Translations under genes and position numbers: made by a program
Shown here: positions 39,311 through 48,103 of the stretch, one piece after another
How positions within the stretch are numbered: the first letter of the stretch is position 1
Layout: the number at the start of each line of letters is the position of its first letter
The notes under the pieces: generated by a model
The model's database searches: none
What the model was told of the DNA's origin: nothing
What the model saw: only the letters and a program-made list of their open reading frames with translations
From: CS4-C045 sp963844115
GTDB lineage: Bacteria; Planctomycetota; Planctomycetia; Pirellulales; UBA7805
Direction of reading: 5' to 3'
NCBI GenBank assembly: GCA_963844115.1
Contig: CAWJNN010000023.1
Location: 111,858-175,857 of the forward strand
DNA length: 64,000 nt

Positions 39311-39709
39311 ATGGACGCAAATGTTGAAGAGTTCCTGGCCGGAGCACCCCACGCCGTGGTTGGCGCGTCGCAGGACCGTGCCAAGTACGGCAACAAGGTG
39401 CTGCGGGTCTATCTGCAGCACGATCGCGGGGTCTTTCCTGTGCACCCTAGTGCAAAAGAGATTGAAGGCCTGATCGCGTATCCGGATCTTGCTGCCCTTC
39501 CCGAACCGATCCACGGTATATCCGTGATCACGCCGCCTCCTGTTACGGAAAGGGTTGTTCAGCAGGCCGTCGATTTGGGGATCAAGCACATCTGGATGCA
39601 GCCGGGTGCCGAAAGCGAAGCGGCCGTCGAATGGGCCGAACAAAACGGGATCAATGTGATTGCCGGTGGTCCTTGTCTGTTGGTAGTGCTTGGGTTTCGC
39701 GACGAGTAA
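39311..39709 (+). CDS. CoA-binding domain protein (YccU type)
   Basis: 132 residues. The Rossmann CoA-binding fold is seen in APHAVVGASQDRAKYGNKVLRVY, VFPVHPSAKEIEGLIAYPDLAALPE, GISVITPPPVTERVVQQAVDLGIKHIWMQPGAES and a C-terminal GGPCLLVV. Members are common stand-alone cytosolic proteins thought to bind CoA; no reaction is assigned. It stands alone between two minus-strand operons. Confidence 0.88.
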   Translation: MDANVEEFLAGAPHAVVGASQDRAKYGNKVLRVYLQHDRGVFPVHPSAKEIEGLIAYPDLAALPEPIHGISVITPPPVTERVVQQAVDLGIKHIWMQPGAESEAAVEWAEQNGINVIAGGPCLLVVLGFRDE

Positions 39710-39814
39710 AAAGAATCCCTCGGATGGCAGACCGACCCACGGATGTTCGCTGCGTGTAGATTGAACACAAGGCATATTGGTGGCTTCCAGCCGCCGCCAC
39801 GAAGCACACAACGA

Positions 39815-41458
39815 CTAACGCAGTCCGGCCAACTCTTGAAGCTGGTGCCAGTTTTCCAGGCGCTCGTCACGCGCTTTGATCAGTAGATCCGACGGATTAC
39901 CGTCGGCGTCGAAGTGTTTGCCAAAGCGGCCTTCACTGCGGCAGAAATCGATGAAGTCAGTGACTTCGCCCGTTTTGGGGTTTTCGTACCAGTCGTCTTT
40001 GACGGCTGGATTGCCCTGCAGCGACGTGCGGCTTTTGATCGTGTCGCCCTTGTCGGGATCGTAGACCAGCAAGGGAAAGGCCCGTGAATCAACGGCCAGT
40101 CGTGCCTGGTCCGACGCCATGTTGTCCGCCACGCCATGTTCGGGCTGGCAGGTGGTATAGCAGCTGATGATGGCCGGACCGTCGAACTCCAAGGCCCGCA
40201 ATACGCTCTTATAGAAATGGTTGGTGTGGGCACACGTCGTTTGAGCGACAAACGTGCGCGGATGCATCATGGCGATCTGGGCGATTTCTTTGCGCCGTTC
40301 CTGTTTGCCGCCGAACACCTTGCCGTGGATGCTCATCTTCGTGTTCTGCCCCGTGTAGGTGCTGGTCGACGCCTGGCCACCGGTGTTCGAATAGACCTGC
40401 GTATCGAGCACAAAGACTTTGATGTTCATACCGGAAGCAAGCATCCGCGACAGCGATTGAAAGCCGATGTCGAACATCGCGCCGTCACCGCCGATGCACC
40501 AGATCGGCTTGTCGGACCAGCCCATTTGGTCCCATCGCATGCGAACGCCCATCGCGTCGGCCGGAGCGTTTTCGAACAGCGAGTTAGTCCAGGGGACAAG
40601 GTACGGGTTGTACGGATAGGTCGACGTGTAAACGGTATTGCAGCCCGTCGCCGCAACGATTCCCCACTGATCTTTGTATTTGGCGCCGGTCGCCGCGCAC
40701 ATCATCCGCAGCGCGGTTCCTTCGCCGCAACCGGCGCACGAGCCTGCGCCGCCGACGTAGATGTGGGTTTGCTCTTTCAGCATCATGTCGATCAGCAGAC
40801 TGTCGTTGATGTAGTCCTCGTTGGACGGCCCGAACTCTTTGAAGTATCGATGGCTCTTCCGGATATCATCCATCACCTTTTCGGTTTTGGGAATCATCTT
40901 CAAGGCCAGATCGTCGCAGACCGTCACGCATTCGGCGCAGCCTTTGCATTTACTGGGGTCGATGATGATCGCGAATTTGCCTCCCTCTTTGCCCTTTTTG
41001 ATCGGACCGTCGTAGTACTTGCGCGGCTTGGACCACTGTTTCGCGAAGAACTCGCGATCCTCTGGCGCGACCATCTTCATCTTTTCGTCGACCTCGGATT
41101 CTGCCAGCACCTTGCCCAGGATCGCGGTGTCCGGGCATTCGGTGACGCAGTCCATGCAGCCGGTGCAGTTGTCCGCGATGTATTCGGGGATTTCCGGCGC
41201 GACATAACTGAAATCGCGCAACGTCGCCGTGCCGGCCGGGATCAGGGATCGAGCAACCGAAAGGTCGGCGGGAAGTCCTTTTTCCGCGGTACCCTCTTCG
41301 TAGCTGCGAATAATACGCTCGTTGAAGTCGATGACGTCCAGAACGGGCAGTTCGACGGATAGGTAATCGCTATCGACCAGCGTTCCATAACTGTTATTGT
41401 TCTGGGGATCGCGATCATTCGCTTCGTTCATCGAAGCGGGTTTGTCGACGGTAGCCAT
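39815..41458 (-). CDS. Pyruvate (2-oxoacid):ferredoxin oxidoreductase, delta-beta subunit
   Basis: 547 residues. Residues about 95-185 hold two 4Fe-4S motifs (CTGCMDCVTECP, CKGCAECVTVC) as in the delta subunit. The beta part follows with GSCAGCGEGTALRM and the thiamine-diphosphate motif GDGAMFDIGFQSLSRML ... YSNTGGQ. With the next gene it forms the oxidoreductase that turns pyruvate or another 2-oxoacid plus CoA into acyl-CoA, CO2 and reduced ferredoxin. The substrate is most likely pyruvate, but this is not certain from motifs. Confidence 0.9.
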   Translation of the reverse strand: MATVDKPASMNEANDRDPQNNNSYGTLVDSDYLSVELPVLDVIDFNERIIRSYEEGTAEKGLPADLSVARSLIPAGTATLRDFSYVAPEIPEYIADNCTGCMDCVTECPDTAILGKVLAESEVDEKMKMVAPEDREFFAKQWSKPRKYYDGPIKKGKEGGKFAIIIDPSKCKGCAECVTVCDDLALKMIPKTEKVMDDIRKSHRYFKEFGPSNEDYINDSLLIDMMLKEQTHIYVGGAGSCAGCGEGTALRMMCAATGAKYKDQWGIVAATGCNTVYTSTYPYNPYLVPWTNSLFENAPADAMGVRMRWDQMGWSDKPIWCIGGDGAMFDIGFQSLSRMLASGMNIKVFVLDTQVYSNTGGQASTSTYTGQNTKMSIHGKVFGGKQERRKEIAQIAMMHPRTFVAQTTCAHTNHFYKSVLRALEFDGPAIISCYTTCQPEHGVADNMASDQARLAVDSRAFPLLVYDPDKGDTIKSRTSLQGNPAVKDDWYENPKTGEVTDFIDFCRSEGRFGKHFDADGNPSDLLIKARDERLENWHQLQELAGLR

Positions 41459-41523
41459 ATCAATAACCTTGGTGTTGAAATATTTGTGTTGGGATATTCG
41501 TATTGGAGTTGTGTTCGTATTAC

Positions 41524-43527
41524 TTAGCTGGGCTGTCCGTTTCCGGCAGCCGTCATGACTTCGTGGGGGATTTCCTGCATTTCGCTGTATCCACGTTTCA
41601 CGCAGGTTAGATTGTCCTGCACCACCTGTTCGCCGCGCTTGCCAAAATACTTTCGCAGCGCCTTTTCCAGACCGGCGTAGACCTCTTCGTCCTGCATTTC
41701 ACTCTGTTTGGCGTACGGCGTCAGTTTCAGAAACGCGCCCAGCAGGACGATACCTTGCATTCGCATCTCCAAGTCGGCGACGGACGCCACTTCGCGAGCG
41801 ATCTTGACCATGTCCGCAAAGTAGACGCGAAGTTTCTTCTCGCGAATCGTCCGTTTGTGGTTTTCCGGGATCCGCTGCCACACATCCGCGGGGTCCGTGA
41901 AATGGCTCTGCATGAAGATTGCGCCTCCATCGACCATACCTTTCAGCGGGTTGCCGCTGAACATCGCGTTGGTATCGTTCAGGACAACCAGATCGACATG
42001 TTCCAGTTCGCTGTGCGTGTAGATATGCGAGTCGGCGATTGTCAGATAATAGGTCGTGGGAAGACCCTTTTTCTCCGAACCGTATTTGGGATAAGCCTGC
42101 ACGTCTTTCCCGAAAACCTGGCCGCCGATGGTGGCGATGACCTTGTTGGTAGTGACCGAGCCGAAACCGCCGACGGAGTGACCTCGCATCGAGAACGAGC
42201 CGGTTGGGCGCAGGTCGGGATCTTCTTGTGGTTCGAGCGCCAAGTTATGTTTGATCCCGACGACGAAGAAGTCCTGGCCATCGTTCATCATGTTGCTGAA
42301 GATCGCGATGATGTCCCCAGGTCGAACGTCGCGGCTTCCCAGTCCTGCCGCCCCGTGGTAAATCTGTGGAATGCCTTCGATCGGTCCCAGGCCCCCCTGT
42401 CCCGTCGCCGCGTCACAGAACGCCGCTTTGATCTCGCGAGTCAAGTGATTGCCCGTTGTGCTGAGCGGATCATCCATCCGTTCGATCACCGTGAACGCCT
42501 TGCAATGTTTCAATGCTTCCACGATTTGCCTGGACGGGAAGGGTCGGAAGCAGTAAATGTTCAAACAGCCTGCTTTGATTCCCTTGACATCGCGCAGGTA
42601 GTCGACGGTCGTCTGCGCGGTTTCCATATAGCTCCCGATGCCGACCAGAATGTACTCGGCGTCTTCACACCGATAGGGATCAATGAACCCGTATTTGCGG
42701 CCGGTTTTTCGAGCGAACTCGTCGAACGCTTCCTGAAGAGCAGGTTCGCACTGGTCGTAGTACCAGCGTTGAGCGATCTTGCCCTTCATGTACGAGTCCT
42801 GGTTCTGAACCACGCCGGACATGATTGGATTCGCCGTATCCATCAGGTTCATTAACCGATCTTCGGGCTTGCCGACAAACTCTTTCATGAATTCCGGTTC
42901 AATCAGCCTCACGCTTTCGACAGTATGCGTCGTGAGAAAACCATCTTGCACACTGAGGAATGGTGTGTGGGATGCCTCGGCCGCGCGGCGCGAGATCAGG
43001 CATAGATCGCCCGCCTCTTGCGCGTTGCGCGCAAAGAGAATACCCCAGCCGCAGTCGGCGACGCTCATCACGTCGTCGTGACCGGCGTGAACGTTCAGCC
43101 CCTGGCTGGTCAGCGCACGGGCGCCAATATCGAACACGACCGGCAGCCGCTTACCGGCGATCGTGTACAACACCTCCTTCATCAAGACGAGTCCTTGACC
43201 GGAGGTGAAGTTCGTGACGCGGCCGCCTGCGACGGCAAAGCCTTCGCAAAACGTTGCCGACGAGTGCTCGCTTTCCGGCTCGACAAACACGAGCTGGTCG
43301 CCCCAAAGATTCGGGATGCCGTTCATGACGGCCTGATTGAAGCCACCGCCCATCGTCGTGGAACTGGTGATCGGAAAGGCCCCGCAGCCCTGACTGATCC
43401 GCGTCTCGACCCAGACTACCGCCTCGGCTCCGTCACAAGTCGTGGGAATGCCTGGGTACTGATGCTTCGGCTCAATGACCTCGGCGACCGGTGTGCCGGT
43501 AGCTTCATCCACGGGAACGGTTGCCAT
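41524..43527 (-). CDS. Pyruvate (2-oxoacid):ferredoxin oxidoreductase, alpha-gamma subunit
   Basis: 667 residues. The alpha part begins near EAVVWVETRISQGCGAFPITSSTTMGGGFNQA, with the PIT motif. It continues through TNFTSGQGLVLMKEVLYTIAGKRLPVVFDIGAR and VIERMDDPLSTTG. The gamma domain follows about 420 onward (FVVGIKHNLAL, MRGHSVGGFGSVTTNKVIA, TYYLTIADSHIYTHSELEHVDLVVLND). It is 65 bases upstream of the delta-beta gene, forming an operon. The 328-base divergent gap upstream presumably carries the promoter. Confidence 0.9.
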   Translation of the reverse strand: MATVPVDEATGTPVAEVIEPKHQYPGIPTTCDGAEAVVWVETRISQGCGAFPITSSTTMGGGFNQAVMNGIPNLWGDQLVFVEPESEHSSATFCEGFAVAGGRVTNFTSGQGLVLMKEVLYTIAGKRLPVVFDIGARALTSQGLNVHAGHDDVMSVADCGWGILFARNAQEAGDLCLISRRAAEASHTPFLSVQDGFLTTHTVESVRLIEPEFMKEFVGKPEDRLMNLMDTANPIMSGVVQNQDSYMKGKIAQRWYYDQCEPALQEAFDEFARKTGRKYGFIDPYRCEDAEYILVGIGSYMETAQTTVDYLRDVKGIKAGCLNIYCFRPFPSRQIVEALKHCKAFTVIERMDDPLSTTGNHLTREIKAAFCDAATGQGGLGPIEGIPQIYHGAAGLGSRDVRPGDIIAIFSNMMNDGQDFFVVGIKHNLALEPQEDPDLRPTGSFSMRGHSVGGFGSVTTNKVIATIGGQVFGKDVQAYPKYGSEKKGLPTTYYLTIADSHIYTHSELEHVDLVVLNDTNAMFSGNPLKGMVDGGAIFMQSHFTDPADVWQRIPENHKRTIREKKLRVYFADMVKIAREVASVADLEMRMQGIVLLGAFLKLTPYAKQSEMQDEEVYAGLEKALRKYFGKRGEQVVQDNLTCVKRGYSEMQEIPHEVMTAAGNGQPS

Positions 43528-43879
43528 ACAACGTCCTTTCGATGTTGATCAATGCCCAGGGGACGAGCAGGTGCCAGGACTTCGGCCGTGCCCTGCTGGA
43601 TCTGCATGGCATCGGTGAGTGGGCACAATCACTGAACGTGGCGAAAGCCGGTGACCTAATCCCCCATCCAATTTTGTGAACCGATCGGATCGAGTGCCGA
43701 ACGGGTTTCCTACATCGTAATAACGGATATATAGTACAGGATTGGTGCCAAATCGCAAGCCGCTCTCGCAGCAAAGCATGAATTGGTGAGGAGTTGCGGT
43801 TATATTAGACAGGTTGAATATGCTTGAAACCTGCGCGAATTGCTATACTTGACCTGTGAAATTTAGAAGTAAATGTTCT
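43528..43879. other. Divergent intergenic region
   Basis: 352 bases between the oxidoreductase operon and the first HTH gene, which diverge here. AT-rich stretches (TATATTAGACAGG, GCTATACTTGACC) near 43800-43855 could hold promoters; no spacing was good enough to call one. No repeats were seen. Confidence 0.5.
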
Positions 43880-44122
43880 ATGAAAACCATTGATCATTTA
43901 CTGGACGAGATGCAATTCTCCATCGAGAAGCTTGCGGAATCGTCTGGACTGGCTGCCAAAAAGGTTCTTGCCATTGTCGATGGTCGCTGGACTCCCAGTC
44001 CCGCGGAACGAGAAAAACTGGCGAAAGCCTTTGGGGTGGCAGTCGAAGAAATAAGTTGGGGCCACACCATCAATCCGCGTAACCGGCGGTATCATCGTTT
44101 TGGCTTGCCGGAGGAATTCTGA
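43880..44122 (+). CDS. Small HTH protein, copy 1
   Basis: 80 residues from ATG 43880 (a GTG at 43856 adds eight residues). HTH-like helices lie in FSIEKLAESSGLAAKKVLAIVDGRWTPSPAEREKLAKAFGV. The start chosen aligns exactly with the start of its neighbour copy. XRE-type fold is likely. It faces the oxidoreductase operon and may regulate it; this is positional inference. Confidence 0.8.
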   Translation: MKTIDHLLDEMQFSIEKLAESSGLAAKKVLAIVDGRWTPSPAEREKLAKAFGVAVEEISWGHTINPRNRRYHRFGLPEEF

Positions 44123-44124
44123 AG

Positions 44125-44355
44125 ATGCCAACCAGCGTGGCTGACCTTTGTCAGCAGCAAAAGATGAGTATTCCGCAACTGACCGAACGTAGCGGCCTGG
44201 CGGAAAGCCGAGTCCTGGCCATCGTTATGGGACGCTGGACTCCCAGCCCGGAGGAACGCCGCAAGATTGCGGAAGTCTTTGGAGCGCAAGTGGATGAGGT
44301 GGCCTGGGGTCACAAGACGCCGATCCAGCACCTGTACGGCCACGGTCCGGGCTGA
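44125..44355 (+). CDS. Small HTH protein, copy 2
   Basis: 76 residues, 2 bases after copy 1. Shares ..SGLAxxxVLAIVxGRWTPSPxER and the xWGH ending with copy 1, so the pair arose by tandem duplication. The strictly kept GRWTPSP lies where the recognition helix meets its turn. A heptamer array follows. Confidence 0.8.
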   Translation: MPTSVADLCQQQKMSIPQLTERSGLAESRVLAIVMGRWTPSPEERRKIAEVFGAQVDEVAWGHKTPIQHLYGHGPG

Positions 44356-44747
<392 letters not shown>

Positions 44748-45770
44748 ATGACGGCGAACACACGCAGATCGAAGCGAGGCCTGGCAACCTTGGAATTGGT
44801 ACTGACGTTACCGCTTCTGGTGTTGCTCATGGCGCTGTTGATCAACGCGGGAACCAGCGCCGCATGGCGACTACGTGCACAAGGCGTGGCCCGGGAGGCG
44901 GTTTGGCGGAACCTGTGGCCCCGTGGTGCTACGAAACCGGATCCGGCCAACTGGCCGAAAACGGCGTCTTTCGCCGTGGACAACGAGTATGACGAGTTGA
45001 TGTTGGACGTCGAGGAACTGCAACAAGAAGTAATTCGCGGTCCGCTGCCCAACGTCGATGTCGACTTCGAGCTTTTGGATCCCTCGAACCACGGTCGTAT
45101 CGGCCGGGCATCTATTCGTCGAGAGCGTCCGATCTTACCCAAAATCGGGCCGATGGCACACGCCGTCGAACACCGCTTATTTGATCGAACTTGGACGTAC
45201 CCCCAGACGGGATTGCCCAGCAATGGAGCCCGTCGGATCAAGCCGCTCTACGACATGCACGAGAGCGAATTCAACGAATATTTCGCTTTTCAAGCAGCGG
45301 TCGCTGACGTTCAGAAAGCATTGGTTGTTACCAATCTGCGGCCGTTGGGCCCGCCGACAATGTCGGACCCGGACTTCGCGGTTTTCGTAGTCGCTCCGGG
45401 CGTTCACCGTAATCAGCCTGACTCGCATCCGCGATTGCAGTCGTTCGGCAATGAAGACCCAGCGTCGGCTCTTGACCCAGAGTGGGTTCGGGAAAATCGA
45501 CTGCGAAATCCCAGCGGCTTGATCGATCGGATTATCGACAACGACAATCAAACGAGTGACGCCAGCGTTCCACGCGACGTGGCGGGAGTTTATCGGAGTC
45601 TCTATCGGGACGCCATCGCTTGGGCTCGCCAACAAGTACAAAACCTACTCGACCAGCAACCATCCGCCTCACAACAGGCAATTACCGCTGCCCGGGAAAA
45701 CCTGGCGGCATTAGAGGCAGAGCTGCTACCGAAGATCGAAGAACTTACCGCGTTCATCGACCAGTTTTGA
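44748..45770 (+). CDS. TadE-like pseudopilin
   Basis: 340 residues from ATG 44748. KRGLATLELVLTLPLLVLLMALLINAG near 9-35 is a prepilin-type leader: basic residues and Gly, then a helix with Glu at +5, as in TadE. The rest is a soluble domain (LRPLGPPTMSDPDF) and a C-terminal helix (REALAALEAELLPKIEEL region). It is longer than typical TadE (about 200 residues). It starts the first Tad block and ends 3 bases before the next start. Confidence 0.75.
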   Translation: MTANTRRSKRGLATLELVLTLPLLVLLMALLINAGTSAAWRLRAQGVAREAVWRNLWPRGATKPDPANWPKTASFAVDNEYDELMLDVEELQQEVIRGPLPNVDVDFELLDPSNHGRIGRASIRRERPILPKIGPMAHAVEHRLFDRTWTYPQTGLPSNGARRIKPLYDMHESEFNEYFAFQAAVADVQKALVVTNLRPLGPPTMSDPDFAVFVVAPGVHRNQPDSHPRLQSFGNEDPASALDPEWVRENRLRNPSGLIDRIIDNDNQTSDASVPRDVAGVYRSLYRDAIAWARQQVQNLLDQQPSASQQAITAARENLAALEAELLPKIEELTAFIDQF

Positions 45771-45773
45771 TGC

Positions 45774-46862
45774 ATGCCGCGATCTCGATCGAGAGGCCAA
45801 TCTGGCTTGTCTCCCACAGACGAAGATTCCCGCAATGAAGATTCCCGCGAGGCGCTGAACGCAGAGCGACCGCCGTCCGCGGAATCGCAAACCGGGGTTG
45901 GGGCCATCGCCGTCCGTATCTCCCGCTGGACGACAAACCTGTTACTATCCGCCGTCATCGTCCTTGTCGCGCTAGTATTGGGCGGCAAATTGCTTAACCT
46001 CTGGCGACCGATCCCTCCAGCACCGCAGGTCAGCGACTTCGCGCTGCCGAATGCATTGGATGTGTTCGACGACCCTCAGATGGCAGTGCAGCTCGACTTC
46101 GGTGATTCACCGGTGTCGATTTTTCGGCAGCAGACGACTTCGGACCGCGAAGAAGCTGTACAGCAGCTGCTGGCGACGTGTGGCCGGCAACTCACGGACT
46201 GTGTTCCCCCTGACGAGCCACCGGGAGAATCCGAGAGGTTTTTACTACAGAATGTAAAGATGCACGCAGCGGTCGAGCGGCCGACGGCGGACACTGCCCT
46301 GTACCGGCTAGGCAAGTCGTTTCCGATGGCCGTTGGCATTCGGTCAATGCAGATCGGCGATAATGGCACGTCGGTGGATCGCGTGGTAGTCTGGGGATTA
46401 GCCGTCCCAGTCCATGATCGGAAATGGACGCTTTACACGTTTCAAGCAAAACCAAAGGGAGCCAACGGCGACGCGGCCGCTTCGCAGGAAAAGTTGCCAA
46501 TCCCGCCGGACACGAATCACCTGTTAACCTTGCGGTTCCCGCGGCAACAGATTGTAACCTTTAAGGCAACCGGCAACCCGCAGGACTGGGCGACGTTTTA
46601 TGACCAATGGTTTGACCGCCGAGATTGGACCCGGATCGCGGACTGGAAACGGCGTACAAAAAACTGGTCCTGCACCTTTCGCCTCAATGAAAACAGAGAA
46701 GATGGTCGAGTGGCAAATTTGAGTTTTACTGGTTCCGATAGCGAGTCGAAGGAAAATAGCACGGTGTGGCGGGGCTTTGTGACCGAGCGGTTCGAACGGC
46801 CAACGTCCGCCCCGGCGGTCAACGAAAACAACGGCGGCACAGGAACAACAGCGACAAAGTAG
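45774..46862 (+). CDS. Single-pass membrane protein of the Tad block
   Basis: 362 residues, family not recognised. A charged, disordered N-terminus of about 45 residues precedes one membrane helix (NLLLSAVIVLVALVLGG, about 55-71) and a periplasmic domain (FALPNALDVFDDP, VWGLAVPVHDRKWTLYTF). The C-terminal 40 residues are polar (NENNGGTGTTATK). It lies between the TadE-like and CpaB-like genes, so it may be a planctomycete-specific part of the pilus machine. Confidence 0.7.
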   Translation: MPRSRSRGQSGLSPTDEDSRNEDSREALNAERPPSAESQTGVGAIAVRISRWTTNLLLSAVIVLVALVLGGKLLNLWRPIPPAPQVSDFALPNALDVFDDPQMAVQLDFGDSPVSIFRQQTTSDREEAVQQLLATCGRQLTDCVPPDEPPGESERFLLQNVKMHAAVERPTADTALYRLGKSFPMAVGIRSMQIGDNGTSVDRVVVWGLAVPVHDRKWTLYTFQAKPKGANGDAAASQEKLPIPPDTNHLLTLRFPRQQIVTFKATGNPQDWATFYDQWFDRRDWTRIADWKRRTKNWSCTFRLNENREDGRVANLSFTGSDSESKENSTVWRGFVTERFERPTSAPAVNENNGGTGTTATK

Positions 46863-46927
46863 AGCAGGCTGGCGGAAGCTGAATAGCCCGCCGGCGCCAT
46901 ACCACGAAACGGAGACGTGACAGATTT

Positions 46928-47617
46928 ATGAAAGGTATCCAAGGCTTGATCATCGCCATTGTATTGGGCACGCTGGGCTCGCTTGTGAATATGTACTACC
47001 TGACCAAAGGTCGTGACATGAGCACCCAGCGCTTCATCGGCGTAGTGGACGGCGCGGAAATAGAAGTGGGGGAAAAGTTCAAGCAAGACGATTTAGAAGC
47101 CGTGGAGATCCCCACCGAACATGCGCGAAGCTTGCGGAAATATGCCATCCCCTATAGCGAAATTAACTCCATCCTCGGTTTCAACTCGCGACGACAAATC
47201 GATGGCCAGCAAGGCGAACTCCTGCTGCGAACCGATGTTCGCACGCCGACCGAAATGCTGGACTTGGAGAGCAACCAGGCGGCGATTAGCGTTTTGGTGA
47301 ATCCGACAACAACCAGTCTGGATCAGATTATTCCTCAGGTAACGCCTATTTCCTTCTATCTGCCGATTGATCGCACGAGCGGCCGTAGCGACGGCGCATG
47401 GGAGTGGTTCGGGCCATTTGATGTGTTGGCCGTTGGAAATCGCCTGGGCCGAGCGGATGCGGGCGGACGACGAGGCTCGTCGCGGTCAAGAAATATGCTG
47501 ACGCTTCAAGTCCAATTCACCGCTGGCAAGATCAATCCGAAGATCGCTGAACTCAAGAAATACGTGCATCGCACGAACAACGAACCGCTGGACGTCATGA
47601 TTCACACACCCCGGTAG
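46928..47617 (+). CDS. CpaB/RcpC-like pilus assembly protein
   Basis: 229 residues. An N-terminal membrane helix (GLIIAIVLGTLGSLVNMYYL) precedes a SAF-like domain (FIGVVDGAEIEVGEKFKQDDLEAVEIP) and the matching ISVLVNPTTTSLDQIIPQVTPISFYLPI. CpaB binds peptidoglycan and links to the secretin channel in Tad pili. It is preceded by a GGAGACG ribosome-binding stretch. The expected secretin and ATPase genes do not follow here. Confidence 0.7.
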   Translation: MKGIQGLIIAIVLGTLGSLVNMYYLTKGRDMSTQRFIGVVDGAEIEVGEKFKQDDLEAVEIPTEHARSLRKYAIPYSEINSILGFNSRRQIDGQQGELLLRTDVRTPTEMLDLESNQAAISVLVNPTTTSLDQIIPQVTPISFYLPIDRTSGRSDGAWEWFGPFDVLAVGNRLGRADAGGRRGSSRSRNMLTLQVQFTAGKINPKIAELKKYVHRTNNEPLDVMIHTPR

Positions 47618-47668
47618 GTCGAAGTGCTAAAGGCCGTCGCTAAAGGCCGGGCCGCTAAAGGCCGGGTC

Positions 47669-47738
47669 ATAGTGCTAGGCAGATAGTGCTAGGCAGATAG
47701 TGCTAGGCAGATAGTGCTAAGCAGATAGTGCTAAGCAG
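47669..47738 (+). repeat. 14-bp tandem array over a stop codon
   Basis: Five units of ATAGTGCTAGGCAG (last two with CTAAGCAG). The stop codon of the minus-strand gene at 47731-47733 lies in the last unit. Confidence 0.93.
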
Positions 47739-47937
47739 CGCGATCGACTCCACTGGCGTCACCAAGTAGTTCGCTTGTGCTAATGGTGGGCGGCGTCCAT
47801 CCGACATCCGGGTCTTGCCCGGCACGCCGTCGATGTTCTCGCTCGGTCCACCCCAGTTGGATTTCCTCACAGCCATTGCGGATTTCAATAGGTGTCGGCT
47901 GAAATCGAGGTGGCGTTGGCAGGCGTTTTGACGCCAT
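47731..47937 (-). CDS. Small conserved-looking soluble protein
   Basis: 68 residues from ATG 47937, with a strong GGGAGG ribosome-binding site 7 bases before it. It contains TPIEIRNGCEEIQLGWTERE and a basic HRRRAG, a pattern I associate with small uncharacterised planctomycete proteins. Function unknown. It is upstream of nothing on its strand, its last codons fall in the 14-bp array. Confidence 0.55.
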   Translation of the reverse strand: MASKRLPTPPRFQPTPIEIRNGCEEIQLGWTEREHRRRAGQDPDVGWTPPTISTSELLGDASGVDRAA

Positions 47938-48103
47938 AGTCGTGTCCTCCCTTTGGTGGGTCTTGCGCATAAGGTTTTGCACAATTAACCCGAATTGCCC
48001 GCTGGCTCCGTAGGGCACCACCTATTCCGAAAGGTGGCCCCGTTCTGAAACGACGGCACCCCGCACAAATTCAGGTGCTCACCCTATTATACGCAGCCGA
48101 CGA

